DNA of 64,000 nt from Bacillota bacterium (GCA_023399275.1 JAEWQH010000117.1:1-64000); one strand, 5' to 3'; positions 7,964 to 16,551 are shown, counted from the stretch's first letter. Notes: generated from the sequence alone by a model not told the origin. Numbers and translations: made by a program.

Positions 7964-8533
7964 TCAGTCCGACAGCACCGCGAGAACCGCATTGCTCCCA
8001 AGCTTTTCCATGAGCTCTGCCGGGAACACGATGCGCAGATTGCCGTCCACCACGGTGGTTTCCAGCGCCTGCCAGACCATCGTTCCGTCGCTCGCCTCGT
8101 ATCCGATAACGACCACAACCGTCTGATCGGCGGTAAACGAGGTCGCAAACTGCAGCGTGCTGACAACATCGCCATAGCTCGCATCATACGTGCCGATGGT
8201 AAGTTCGATAAATTCACTCAGCCCGAGCTTCGACGTATCCGTTCCCGTCGGCAAGAGTGCCGTGATGCCGCTCTTCGTCTCATCGGGGAAGAAATCCACG
8301 GCGTTCTTCTTCTGTGCAACAAAGCTCTTGAGCGCTTCGAGCTGGGTCTCAGCCCCGGCCGAAAGTTCCACACCCGGATCGATCAGCGCAGGGATGGATT
8401 GGCCCGACTCTGTTTTCGTCTCAACCGTACGCGTCAGATCCCTCGTCGTCTTGCTCTCCGTAGCGGCAAGCGCGGATGTCGATGCCGTGAGCACCACGGC
8501 CGCAAGCAGTAAGGCAAACCATTTCTTTTTCAT
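7964..8533 (-). CDS. Secreted protein of unknown function in the polysaccharide operon
   Basis: 189 residues with a clear Sec signal peptide (KKK, then about 14 hydrophobic residues, then cleavage after ALA near residue 23). No lipobox and no later membrane segment, so probably released or held in the wall. The mature part is rich in Thr, Ser and acidic residues and looks beta-rich; I recognise no family. It lies between the LCP gene and the Wzz-like gene, so an extracytoplasmic role linked to polysaccharide assembly is likely but inferred only from position. Confidence 0.75.
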   Translation of the reverse strand: MKKKWFALLLAAVVLTASTSALAATESKTTRDLTRTVETKTESGQSIPALIDPGVELSAGAETQLEALKSFVAQKKNAVDFFPDETKSGITALLPTGTDTSKLGLSEFIELTIGTYDASYGDVVSTLQFATSFTADQTVVVVIGYEASDGTMVWQALETTVVDGNLRIVFPAELMEKLGSNAVLAVLSD

Positions 8534-8606
8534 GACAATTTCTCCTTTATTTCGTCAGTTCTGTTATTTCACGAGCTGGTTCATCGGCCCACATTGCGCC
8601 GAATTC

Positions 8607-9650
8607 TCAGCTGACCTTCTGATAAAACAAACGCATCACGAGCGTTTGCAGCGCTTCTTCGTCGGCGTGAAACTCAACAAATCCATCTTCGCCGATCGTG
8701 TATTCTCCCTCCGGCTGTACCATCGTCTGGCGGGAAAAGTCCTTGTTCTTCCAAATCTCGTTGATCAGCCTGCCGCGCGATAGGTTCGTCGTCAGGTATG
8801 GTTCGAGCTGATTGAAGATCACATGCAAAAAATCTGTATCGTTCTCTTCCTGCATCCGCTGATCCATCAGTGAAACCAACGCGTCCCAATATTGCTTTTG
8901 CCTCACGCTGCGCGCTTCGTTGGTGCCTACGCCGATATCCATGCGGTTGCGAACGAAGTACTCCGCCTGCTCGCCCGCAAGTGTCAGTGTCGCCCCCGCA
9001 CTCATCGCGGGGTCGAGCTTGGTGAAATCATCCGATATCGTCACCGTGACGCCGCCGACCGCATCGTTGAGCGTAGAGATCCCGTCCAGACTCATGGCGA
9101 CATAGTAAGGGATGTTCACGCCGCAGAGCAGCCTGCTCACCGCGTCGCGCTGCAGCTCGCAGCTCTGTTCCTTGCCGTCTCCAAAGCCGTGCGCCAGGCA
9201 GATCTGCGTCAGTCGCGTGCCGGTCTCGTTGCCAAGTATGCCCAGCGTCGTAACCTCCGCCATCGTATCGCGGTCGATCTGAACCGGCGTGATGGTCTGC
9301 GTGTCCGCGTCGGCTACGATCAGCACCAGGAAATCGGCCTGTCCGCCGCTTCGGTAGGCGCTCCCCGCATCCGATGCGTCCTCGTCAACGTAGTGATCCG
9401 TGCCCATCAGCAGGATGACGGTCAGGTTCTCCTTTGGAGTGTACTGCTCGCCGTTGAAGTCGATGACCGGCGCTGCGGTAAACCGATTGTCGAGGTTTCC
9501 CTTCGGTTCGTCCGATCCTCGGTTTGGATCGAGATATCTGCCGATCAGGACGGCTGCCAGCACGCAGACGGCGAGAATGCCCACAGCCAGAATCGCCTTC
9601 CTTCGGCGGCCCGGCCGGTCAGCCTTTGCGCGTGTCGCAGCCTGTTTCAT
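8607..9650 (-). CDS. LytR-CpsA-Psr (LCP) family protein
   Basis: 347 residues: a basic cytoplasmic tail, one membrane helix near 20-41, then an extracellular LCP domain with the VQIDRDTMAEV stretch (the family's conserved Arg-Asp) and the NDAVGGVTV and RSVRQKQYWDAL motifs. LCP enzymes transfer lipid-linked anionic polymers or capsule to peptidoglycan. The start overlaps the end of loaP by 32 nt and has AAGGAG 10 nt upstream. Its place in this operon suggests it attaches the polysaccharide made by the system to the wall. Confidence 0.9.
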   Translation of the reverse strand: MKQAATRAKADRPGRRRKAILAVGILAVCVLAAVLIGRYLDPNRGSDEPKGNLDNRFTAAPVIDFNGEQYTPKENLTVILLMGTDHYVDEDASDAGSAYRSGGQADFLVLIVADADTQTITPVQIDRDTMAEVTTLGILGNETGTRLTQICLAHGFGDGKEQSCELQRDAVSRLLCGVNIPYYVAMSLDGISTLNDAVGGVTVTISDDFTKLDPAMSAGATLTLAGEQAEYFVRNRMDIGVGTNEARSVRQKQYWDALVSLMDQRMQEENDTDFLHVIFNQLEPYLTTNLSRGRLINEIWKNKDFSRQTMVQPEGEYTIGEDGFVEFHADEEALQTLVMRLFYQKVS

Positions 9651-10191
9651 TCCCCGGAATCTCCTTCACAATATCAAACCCGAGCCAGATCTTTTGCTGC
9701 CGTCCGGCAAAGTTGATCGTCACCTGTCCGCTGCGGTTCCTCTTGTCAATGCGCGTGATCTGTCCTTCAAGGTCTTTGAGCGGCCCTTCGACAATCACGA
9801 TCCGGTCGCCGATCTTATGCGCTTTGGACAGCGTGAGCACACCGTCGTATTTGAAGATCCACCTGGCATACGCCTCGTCCTCGCCGAAGAGGTGCCAGTC
9901 TCCGTCAGAGTAGGTCAAAACAGAGATCAGATCGTCCATAGGGATCAGCTTGCGCAGATCCGAATCATGCGGCGCTTCAAAAAACACATAGCCCGGTATG
10001 ATCACGTCGTTTTGCAGGGTGGTAATACCCTTCGACGTATACCGTTTCGTCTGGCAGACCGCGCGGGCGCGCACCAGCCGGTTGAATAGCTCAATGCCGC
10101 TTGCGACCAGGCGCTCTTTCCCCGTTAGGCAAAATACGCAGCCGTAAACCAGCAGCTGATCATCTGGGGCTTGTGTTTGTTCCGGCGGCAT
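9619..10191 (-). CDS. loaP: LoaP-type transcription antiterminator (specialised NusG paralogue)
   Basis: 190 residues. An N-terminal NGN domain (conserved TGKE near residue 24, then IPGYVFFEA) is followed by a C-terminal KOW domain (GDRIVIVEGPLKDLEGQITRI). This domain order and the GPLKDLEG loop are typical of LoaP rather than housekeeping NusG. LoaP rides on RNA polymerase and prevents termination across long polysaccharide and antibiotic operons after recruitment by a leader RNA. The ATG at 10191 has GAGG 6 nt upstream; a TTG 12 nt earlier is less likely. It is the first gene of an operon with internal terminators, which is where LoaP is expected. No rfaH-type ops element was sought. Confidence 0.85.
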   Translation of the reverse strand: MPPEQTQAPDDQLLVYGCVFCLTGKERLVASGIELFNRLVRARAVCQTKRYTSKGITTLQNDVIIPGYVFFEAPHDSDLRKLIPMDDLISVLTYSDGDWHLFGEDEAYARWIFKYDGVLTLSKAHKIGDRIVIVEGPLKDLEGQITRIDKRNRSGQVTINFAGRQQKIWLGFDIVKEIPGNETGCDTRKG

Positions 10192-10203
10192 AAAAATCCT
10201 CAA

Positions 10204-10615
10204 CCCGATTGAATTCTGCGAATTTCATGATTTCATAGTGCGGTACTATAAAAAAAGCCCCTCGCGGAATGCCGGAAACAGAAGGAATCCATCTGCGCGC
10301 CAATCGGATCAAAACAACAAAACAGCCCGCTGAACATCTTGCTCTGTCGCCACCTTGCGACGCCTGCGGGACATCCAATGGGCGTAAACGGTCTCGCCAT
10401 GCGTCCCATACCGGGTATAGCTTCGCCATCAGATCGATACGATCCGCCGCAAAAGCTATTCCTCCAAGCGCTTCCACCCCCGCTGAACTCTCAGCGCCGG
10501 CAAAGCGGATGTATGTACATGGCCGAATCCTGCATTGCGCACAGCTTTTATCTGTTGATACAACAAACAGTCTATGCCGTACACATGTTGCATACATGCT
10601 TCTTGCCTAGTCTGA
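10204..10615 (-). promoter_or_regulatory. ~410-nt leader RNA of loaP
   Basis: Untranslated region between the promoter and loaP. It contains the motif GGUGGCGACAGAGCAAGAUG (10354-10335), close to the one in the glmS leader, preceded in both by GACC and GGAUG elements. A GUCGC/GCGAC hairpin and a CCCGC/GCGGG pairing surround it. A terminator-like hairpin with seven U follows at about 10250. The leader suggests that loaP is itself attenuated, possibly by autoregulation. A 145-residue open frame here has no family resemblance and is not called. Confidence 0.55.
10250..10287 (-). terminator. Candidate attenuator in the loaP leader
   Basis: UCCUUC near 10287-10282 can pair with GAGGGG near 10264-10259, followed by C and seven U (10257-10251). 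The stem is only about 6 bp with G-U pairs, so strength is uncertain, but the U run is clear. It lies about 60 nt before the loaP start. Confidence 0.5.
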
Positions 10616-10644
10616 AGTTTACACGATTCAGAATTACAAGTCAA
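10616..10644 (-). promoter_or_regulatory. Promoter of the loaP polysaccharide operon
   Basis: TTGACT (10644-10639), a 17-bp spacer and TAAACT (10621-10616) on the minus strand. No other comparable promoter is seen before loaP, so this is the likely start of the polysaccharide transcript. Confidence 0.72.
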
Positions 10645-10901
10645 CCATTTTTACTAGTGGTCGAGCCGTTTGTGTAACAACTCTTCAGCCAGGTTCGTGC
10701 ATTTTCTCGAATTTTTCGCCTGTTTTCCGCAAAATCAAATATCCGTAAAATCTTCTCCACGCGCTCACCCATCGTGCTTATGTATGTAACATATCAAACC
10801 ACTCCCGCTCGCCGGTCGGCGGCTTTGGTTGATTTGTTTCCTGCGCCAACAATAAAACCCTTCGCGGCGCGCGCATGCTCCGCACGGCGTCTCCTTGTCG
10901 G

Positions 10902-12590
10902 CTACTGGTTGTAGGGCAGACCAAACGCGGTCTGATACTCGATATAAAGGCCGTTGCCCGTCCAGCCGCCTTCGCCGGAGCTGCTTGCCGAGAAGCAGAT
11001 CTCGCAGTTTGGCAGCGCTTCGCTCAACTGCTGTCGCTGTTCCTTCGTCACGTGGCGGACGTTGACGAACCAGAGCATTTCGAGGTTGTCCAACCCCAGC
11101 AGAGGCGTGATATCCTCGATATATATCGAGCTGCAGTTGAGATAGCGCAGCTTCGGCAGCGATGCGACGATCGAGATATCCGTAATGGGGTTTTGGTAGA
11201 TCTCAAGGCATTCCAACTCCTTGAGTTCGGCAAGCGGCGAGATGTCCTCGATCTTGTTCATCGACACGATCAGCACCCGAAGCTTTTTGAGCTGCGAAAG
11301 AACGGATACATCGGTGATCCGGTTGCCGTGCCCGAGGTCGAGGTAGATCAGATCCGTGCAATACTTCAGCACCTGAATATCTTCGTTGTAGAAGTTGGTC
11401 TTCCCCTCTCCGGTAAAGCGCCCCATGCCGTTTGGAAACGACTTGCGGTTGCCCTTGGAAAACGCAGTGATATCCGTACGGATCTCCCAGCCGCCGATCT
11501 GAATCACCCAAACGAACTTGATCTGTGGAAACTGCGCCATCAGCTGCTCCATCTGTTCGTTGGTCAGCCCGCAGTAGGATAGGTCCGCATAGGTCAAATC
11601 CGGCAGATACTTCAGCTTCTGCGCGATCTCCTCCAAGGAGGCGAGCGGGTATCCGTCCAGATCGAGCTCGGTCGTCCGCGTCGTCACCTGCTGCGAAAAC
11701 AGCTCAAACGAAAAATCGAACGATATCTGTGGGAACGCGGCCGTGAGCGCATCCATCTGTTCAAACGTGGCCACCTGGCCCGTGAGATCCACGCTCGTCA
11801 GCGCCGGAAACTGCGCCAGCGCCTCCGGCAGCGCCTGCATGTCTACCGCCGCACCGGAGAGATCCAGCTCCGCCGTCGTCGAAGGCACGCGTTGGCCGAA
11901 TATCTCCACATCGTATGAAAAAGCGATATTCGGGTAAGCTGCCTCCAGCGCGCCCAGCTCATCCGCGCTCCAGCCCGTCCCGCTGCAGACCACCTGCTCG
12001 AGAGAGGACAGCCCGCGCAGCAGCGATTCAGCCTCCGCCGCCGAAACCTGGGCCCCTGTGAGATCCAGCACCGTATCGGTACTCTTTGCCGCAACGCCGC
12101 CGATCGACACATCCCAGGAAAACGTCACGTCCGGATAGGCTGCGGCTGCGGCGGCAAACGCGCCGTCCACCGCGCAGCGCGTCGCGTCCACACGGGTCAG
12201 CGACGGAAAATAGCGCAGCAACCCAAGCTCCTGCGCCGTGCAGTCCGGCGGGAGCGTCAGTTCGCTCGCCGAGCTGTCATATTTGCCTATGCCGAGCGGA
12301 ACGTTCCATAGGATCGTGCACGAAGGCAGCGCCGCGCGCAGCTCGTCCACCCGCGCGGTATCCACATCCACCGCGCGCAGGTCGAGCGTGCTCAGCCGGT
12401 CGAAGCCCGCAAAGCGCTCGCCCTCCAGTTGGGAGAGACTCGTGATCACGATGGTCTCCGCGCTCCGGTCCAGCTTCTGCGCCCCGCAGCCTGCCGCCCC
12501 CGCCAAAGCCAGGCCGAGCGCCAGCAAAAGCGCGATCCGCAAATGCGCCGGCCCAGTCTTTCCGATTTGCCGCGCACGATGTTTTGTCAT
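10902..12590 (-). CDS. Repeat-rich lipoprotein (LRR-like), copy A
   Basis: 562 residues. The ATG at 12590 is preferred because it opens a basic stretch, a hydrophobic helix and an atypical lipobox ending GAAGC (Cys35). Residues ~60-370 contain repeated blocks with TVLDLTGA/AELDLSGA-type strands and YPDVTFSWDV/YPNIAFSYDV units; residues ~400-530 look like classic leucine-rich repeats (LIYLDLG, LRVLIVSMNKIEDISPLAEL). It is probably surface-anchored. A paralogue with the same architecture is at 47038-48810, and both are downstream of a multi-pass membrane protein. Function unknown; binding a glycan or protein outside the cell is a guess from the fold. Confidence 0.85.
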   Translation of the reverse strand: MTKHRARQIGKTGPAHLRIALLLALGLALAGAAGCGAQKLDRSAETIVITSLSQLEGERFAGFDRLSTLDLRAVDVDTARVDELRAALPSCTILWNVPLGIGKYDSSASELTLPPDCTAQELGLLRYFPSLTRVDATRCAVDGAFAAAAAAYPDVTFSWDVSIGGVAAKSTDTVLDLTGAQVSAAEAESLLRGLSSLEQVVCSGTGWSADELGALEAAYPNIAFSYDVEIFGQRVPSTTAELDLSGAAVDMQALPEALAQFPALTSVDLTGQVATFEQMDALTAAFPQISFDFSFELFSQQVTTRTTELDLDGYPLASLEEIAQKLKYLPDLTYADLSYCGLTNEQMEQLMAQFPQIKFVWVIQIGGWEIRTDITAFSKGNRKSFPNGMGRFTGEGKTNFYNEDIQVLKYCTDLIYLDLGHGNRITDVSVLSQLKKLRVLIVSMNKIEDISPLAELKELECLEIYQNPITDISIVASLPKLRYLNCSSIYIEDITPLLGLDNLEMLWFVNVRHVTKEQRQQLSEALPNCEICFSASSSGEGGWTGNGLYIEYQTAFGLPYNQ

Positions 12591-12731
12591 CCTGTCAACG
12601 CCCTTTCTGATCCTTCGCTCTTCATTCCATTCGTCCGTCCACGCAGCGGCCGAAACCCAGCCGCCCGGCGACGCTTTCATTATAGCATATACGCTGTTTG
12701 CGTTGTGTATACGTCGCGAAAAAGCCGCCCG

Positions 12732-14393
12732 TCAGCCGAGCGGATAGTATGCAAGGCCAAAGCGAACAAGCTGCGCGATGCCCGGCAGGTTCACCGCCGC
12801 AAGCGCAATGGCCGCGGCGGACAGCGCCGCGATCTGCGCCGCGCGCGCGTTTGCCAAGACGCGGGTAATCAACAGCACAATCAGTGAGACGAAGGCCCAC
12901 GAGAAGTAGAGCGTGTAGAGCACCAGCGCGTGTTCCGATGTCCCCCACCCGAGCACGCACAGCAGCAGAAACGAAAAGGCCGCCCAGCCCGCGCAGATCT
13001 GCGCATAGCGGCGCTTTCGATTGAGCGCGAAGCCGGCGGCGGCAGCCGCGATGCAGGCGGCGCCAAGCAGGCTCCAGTGTGTGATCTCGGTCTGGTGAAA
13101 GACCCAAATGCCGTTTGCATATCGCTCGATCTGCGCCGCAGGCGCAATCAGACAGGATGCCGCAAACTGCACATATTGCATCAGCCGCGCAGAAAACGGC
13201 AGTTTTTCGCCCGTAAACTGCATCAAAAAGCGCAGTTTCTCGGCTGTCGCCGCCACCATGGCGGTGCGCCCGAGCACGATGGTGATCAATATAAACCCGG
13301 CGACGGCGGACACGGCCTTTTTGAGCTTCTGCTTTGGGGTGCCTTCTCCCGGAACGAGCAGTAAAAACACCCCGCTTGTGAGCATGGATCCGGTCGCCGC
13401 AGCCCAGGCAAGATCCCGTCCCCCGCGCGCGCTGCACACGCTCAGCCAAATCAGCAGGATCAACCAGAAAACGGCAAAGACATACTGCTCCATATTCAGC
13501 AGATAGAGCAGCGTGGGGTACAGCAGCGACAGGCAGACGAGCAAAAGCGCCTTGACCGCGCCGGCGGCGCCGATCATCCGCGCGATCAGGACAAGGCTGA
13601 GCGCCAGCAGCATGCCCTGGAGCATCTGCAGCAGCGCATAGTACGCCCCCGGCAAAAGCAGCAGGCGTGAAACGAGCGACGCAGCCAGCGCAAACGGCGC
13701 GGCAAACGCGCCAAACAGCGGCTGGCGGATGTCGTTCTCCGTAGCGCCTATGTTGTAGAACACGTTTTGCTCGTTCAGCAGGCTGGAGTCGCTCGAATAG
13801 ACGATATCGACCTTATCCCAGGTGTTGTCCGACGCGGCGTTTGCGCCGTAGAATACATCCGTCCTGGCGTACACAAGCGCAATCACAGCCGAAAAGACGA
13901 GCGCCGCGGCGAGCAGATATCGCCGCTCGACTCGGTCCGCTCCGCCAAAGGCTGCGCGCATCCACTCAAAAAACCAGCCGGTGAACCAATAAAGATAGAT
14001 AAACAGCGCTGGGATGGCAGCCACCCCGGCACAGACGGCAAACGCCGCGCCATATCGCCCGATCAGCCCGGCGAACTGCGCGGAAGCCGCCGCCGCCCCC
14101 AGACTCAACAGATGCGTCTGAAAGATTCCGGTATAGAGGCTGGCGGCATAGGCGGCAAGCACAAGGCTCAACGCCGCCCGCCCGAGACAAAACGAAGCGA
14201 GCACCCGTTCGGCAAACCGGCATCGGAACGATAGCCACGCCAGCGCGAGCGCCGCAATCGGAATCCCTGCCGCGACCCAGACCAACTCGCCCTTGATCGA
14301 CAACAGCCCCGCCAGCGCTGTTCCCGAGCACAAAAACACCCATGCAAGCACGGCCTTCCCCGCGCGTTTCCCGACGCGCCGCTCTATTGCCAT
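12732..14393 (-). CDS. Multi-pass membrane protein, possible GT-C type glycosyltransferase
   Basis: About 553 residues with roughly 12 hydrophobic segments and a polar loop near 175-215 (NTWDKVDIVYSSDSSLLNEQNVFYNIG). I chose the ATG at 14393, which has GGAGG 8 nt upstream. The architecture resembles GT-C glycosyltransferases or O-antigen ligase-like proteins, but no catalytic motif is certain. It lies just upstream of lipoprotein copy A, as a different polytopic protein lies upstream of copy B, so the pairing rather than the exact sequence is conserved. Confidence 0.75.
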   Translation of the reverse strand: MAIERRVGKRAGKAVLAWVFLCSGTALAGLLSIKGELVWVAAGIPIAALALAWLSFRCRFAERVLASFCLGRAALSLVLAAYAASLYTGIFQTHLLSLGAAAASAQFAGLIGRYGAAFAVCAGVAAIPALFIYLYWFTGWFFEWMRAAFGGADRVERRYLLAAALVFSAVIALVYARTDVFYGANAASDNTWDKVDIVYSSDSSLLNEQNVFYNIGATENDIRQPLFGAFAAPFALAASLVSRLLLLPGAYYALLQMLQGMLLALSLVLIARMIGAAGAVKALLLVCLSLLYPTLLYLLNMEQYVFAVFWLILLIWLSVCSARGGRDLAWAAATGSMLTSGVFLLLVPGEGTPKQKLKKAVSAVAGFILITIVLGRTAMVAATAEKLRFLMQFTGEKLPFSARLMQYVQFAASCLIAPAAQIERYANGIWVFHQTEITHWSLLGAACIAAAAAGFALNRKRRYAQICAGWAAFSFLLLCVLGWGTSEHALVLYTLYFSWAFVSLIVLLITRVLANARAAQIAALSAAAIALAAVNLPGIAQLVRFGLAYYPLG

Positions 14394-14459
14394 CGCCGCC
14401 CCCTCCATCCATAAAAACGCCGGTTTGCTTCGCGCAAAACCCGCGCTTCGCTTTGTGTC

Positions 14460-14488
14460 ATTATAGCATGCGCGCCGTCCGCGATCAA
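14460..14488 (-). promoter_or_regulatory. Promoter for the membrane protein/lipoprotein A operon
   Basis: TTGATC (14488-14483), a 17-bp spacer and an extended TGC-TATAAT (-10 at 14465-14460) on the minus strand, about 65 nt before the membrane protein gene. Confidence 0.7.
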
Positions 14489-14548
14489 ACCAGGCGCCCG
14501 CGCCGCCATGTCAGAAAGAATTGATGTGTAATGCGCCCCAAAAGCTGA

Positions 14549-14554
14549 TACAAT
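14549..14554 (+). promoter_or_regulatory. Possible extended -10 for the ABC transporter operon
   Basis: TGA-TACAAT with no good -35. It lies about 70 nt upstream of the TTG start. Confidence 0.35.
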
Positions 14555-14622
14555 CAATCACAGATCGGTGCGGCGCAGGCCGCGGAAATGCCGGATCATC
14601 CAGATCAGAGGGGGGCTTCGGA

Positions 14623-15537
14623 TTGCACCATATCATCGAAGTAAGCGGGCTGAAGAAAAGCTACGGCGCGGTTCAGGCGGTCAAGGGCTTGGACTTCTAC
14701 GTGGAAAGCGGGAAGATCTTCGCGTTTCTCGGCCCAAACGGCGCGGGAAAATCAACCACGATAGACATCATCTGCACCTTTTTGCAGGCGGACGCGGGCA
14801 GGGTCGAGGTGGACGGCCATCTACTCGGCCGGGATGACAACGCGATCCGGCACAGCATCGGCGCGGTGTTTCAGGACGGGCTTTTGGACCCGCTGCTCAC
14901 CGTGCAGGAGAATCTGCGCCTGCGCGGCGGGTTTTACGGGCTGCGGGGGAAAAAGCTCGAGGAGACCATCCGGCAAATCGCGCAGCGCGTCGGCGTCTCG
15001 GAGATCCTCAGGCGCCCGTATGGCAAGCTTTCCGGCGGACAGCGGCGCAGGTGCGACATCGCCCGCGCACTGGTAAACACGCCGAAGATCCTCTTTCTCG
15101 ACGAACCGACCACCGGCCTCGACCCGCAGACGCGCAAGAGCGTTTGGGAGACGATCACCCGGCTCCAGCGCGACACGGGCATGACCATCTTCCTCACCAC
15201 ACATTATATGGAAGAGGCGGCGGAGGCGGACTACGTCATCGTCATCGACAACGGCAGCATCGTCGCCAAAGGCACACCCTCCGACCTGAAGGAGCGCTAT
15301 ACGAGCGATAGGCTCACGCTGGTCTGCGCCGAGCCGGCCGCGCTTTCGGCAAAGCTCGCAGCCTCCGGCTTCTCGCCTTCGGTGGTCGCAAACCGCGTTT
15401 CGGTACCCGTTGCCAATACGCTCGCCGCGCTGCCGCTGCTCGAGACATACAAGGGCGAGATCTCAGGCTTTACGGTCACGACAGGCACGATGGACGACGC
15501 GTTTATCGCCATCACCGGAAAGGAGATCCGCGAATGA
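14623..15537 (+). CDS. ABC-2 type exporter, ATP-binding subunit
   Basis: 304 residues from a TTG start with GAGGGGGG about 7 nt upstream; an in-frame ATG 34 codons earlier would add unconserved sequence and lacks a ribosome site. Walker A GPNGAGKST (37-45), signature LSGGQ (136-140), Walker B ILFLDEPT (156-163) and an H-loop (TTHYMEEA) are intact. The DrrA/CcmA-like C-terminal extension is present. Its stop overlaps the start of the permease by 4 nt, so it works with that protein to export an unidentified compound; families of this type move drugs, lipids or polysaccharides. Confidence 0.93.
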   Translation: MHHIIEVSGLKKSYGAVQAVKGLDFYVESGKIFAFLGPNGAGKSTTIDIICTFLQADAGRVEVDGHLLGRDDNAIRHSIGAVFQDGLLDPLLTVQENLRLRGGFYGLRGKKLEETIRQIAQRVGVSEILRRPYGKLSGGQRRRCDIARALVNTPKILFLDEPTTGLDPQTRKSVWETITRLQRDTGMTIFLTTHYMEEAAEADYVIVIDNGSIVAKGTPSDLKERYTSDRLTLVCAEPAALSAKLAASGFSPSVVANRVSVPVANTLAALPLLETYKGEISGFTVTTGTMDDAFIAITGKEIRE

Positions 15538-16388
15538 TCAACTTTACGAAGCGAAACCTCCTCGTCTACTTCAAGGACAAGGCGTCGGTGTTCTTTTCGC
15601 TGCTGTCGGTGTTCATCATCATCGGCATGTATGCGCTCTTTCTCGGGGACGTTTGGACCAGCAGTATGGCGGATATCCCCGGCGCGCGCAACCTCATGGA
15701 CTGCTGGATCTGCGCGGGGCTCATCGCCGTCACGTCGGTGACCACCACGATGGGCGCGTTTGGTACCATGGTGGAAGACCAGACCAAAAAGATCATCAAG
15801 GACATCCGCTCCTCCCCGCTGCCGCGCGCCAGCATCGCGGGCGGGTACATCTTCAGCGCGTTCATCATCGGCGCGATCATGTGCGTTGTCGCGCTCGCGC
15901 TGTGCCAGCTGTATCTGCTCAGCGGCGGCGGCACGCTGTTTACCGGGCTGCAGCTTCTCAAGATTCTGGGGCTGATCCTGCTCTCCACGTTTTCCAACAC
16001 CGCGCTGGTGCTCTTCTTCGTGTCGTTCTTCCAGAGCCTCAACGCGTTTTCGATCGCCAGCACCATCATCGGCACGATCATCGGCTTTTTTACGGGCATC
16101 TATATTCCCATCGGCCAGCTTCCAGCCGGCGTGCAGATGGTCATCAAGGTCTTTCCCCCGTCCCACTCCGCGCTGCTGCTGCGGCAGGTGATGATGGAGG
16201 GCGCGATCAAAACCGGCTTTGCCGGCGCGCCGGCGAGCGCCATCGAGCACTTCAAGGAGCTCATGGGCGTGTCGTTTCGAATCGGAGATTCGGCCGTCAC
16301 ACCGCTGCTGAGCATCGCGATTCTGGTGCTGTCCGGCGTCGTGTTTCTGGGTCTTTCGATGCTGAACCTTTCCCGCAAGAAGAGATGA
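15534..16388 (+). CDS. ABC-2 type transporter permease
   Basis: 284 residues with about six membrane helices; the motif GFFTGIYIPIGQLP in the fifth region is typical of DrrB/YadH-like ABC-2 permeases. It is translationally coupled to the ATPase (ATGA overlap), with which it forms the exporter. A terminator follows. No substrate clue is given by neighbours. Confidence 0.92.
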   Translation: MINFTKRNLLVYFKDKASVFFSLLSVFIIIGMYALFLGDVWTSSMADIPGARNLMDCWICAGLIAVTSVTTTMGAFGTMVEDQTKKIIKDIRSSPLPRASIAGGYIFSAFIIGAIMCVVALALCQLYLLSGGGTLFTGLQLLKILGLILLSTFSNTALVLFFVSFFQSLNAFSIASTIIGTIIGFFTGIYIPIGQLPAGVQMVIKVFPPSHSALLLRQVMMEGAIKTGFAGAPASAIEHFKELMGVSFRIGDSAVTPLLSIAILVLSGVVFLGLSMLNLSRKKR

Positions 16389-16414
16389 CCCCTGTCGGAA
16401 AGCGTCCGTCCGCA

Positions 16415-16446
16415 TCCCCGTCCGCAATCGCCGGCGGGGAGTTTTT
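16415..16446 (+). terminator. Terminator after the ABC exporter operon
   Basis: CCCCG (16416-16420) pairs with CGGGG (16435-16439), with further pairs inside, then A-G-TTTTT. Confidence 0.7.
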
Positions 16447-16522
16447 CTTTCGCCGCTTCTTTTTACGCTTTGTCGCCATTATTCGCTTTTCGCCCTATCG
16501 TCACCCATTTTCATTTTTTGGG

Positions 16523-16551
16523 TTGACATTTTGTTTCTTGCCGCATATACT
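16523..16551 (+). promoter_or_regulatory. Sigma-A promoter of birA-bioY
   Basis: Perfect TTGACA, 17-bp spacer, TATACT. It ends about 20 nt before the birA ATG, so the mRNA leader is very short. Confidence 0.88.

Noticed and set aside
10160..10597. 145-codon open frame over the loaP leader
   Set aside because: No family resemblance, no ribosome site at a sensible start, and it overlaps loaP in another frame, the terminator hairpin and the shared RNA motif.
15297..16427. 376-codon minus-strand frame across the ABC permease
   Set aside because: Shadow of a GC-rich coding sequence; the permease frame has membrane helices and the ATGA overlap.
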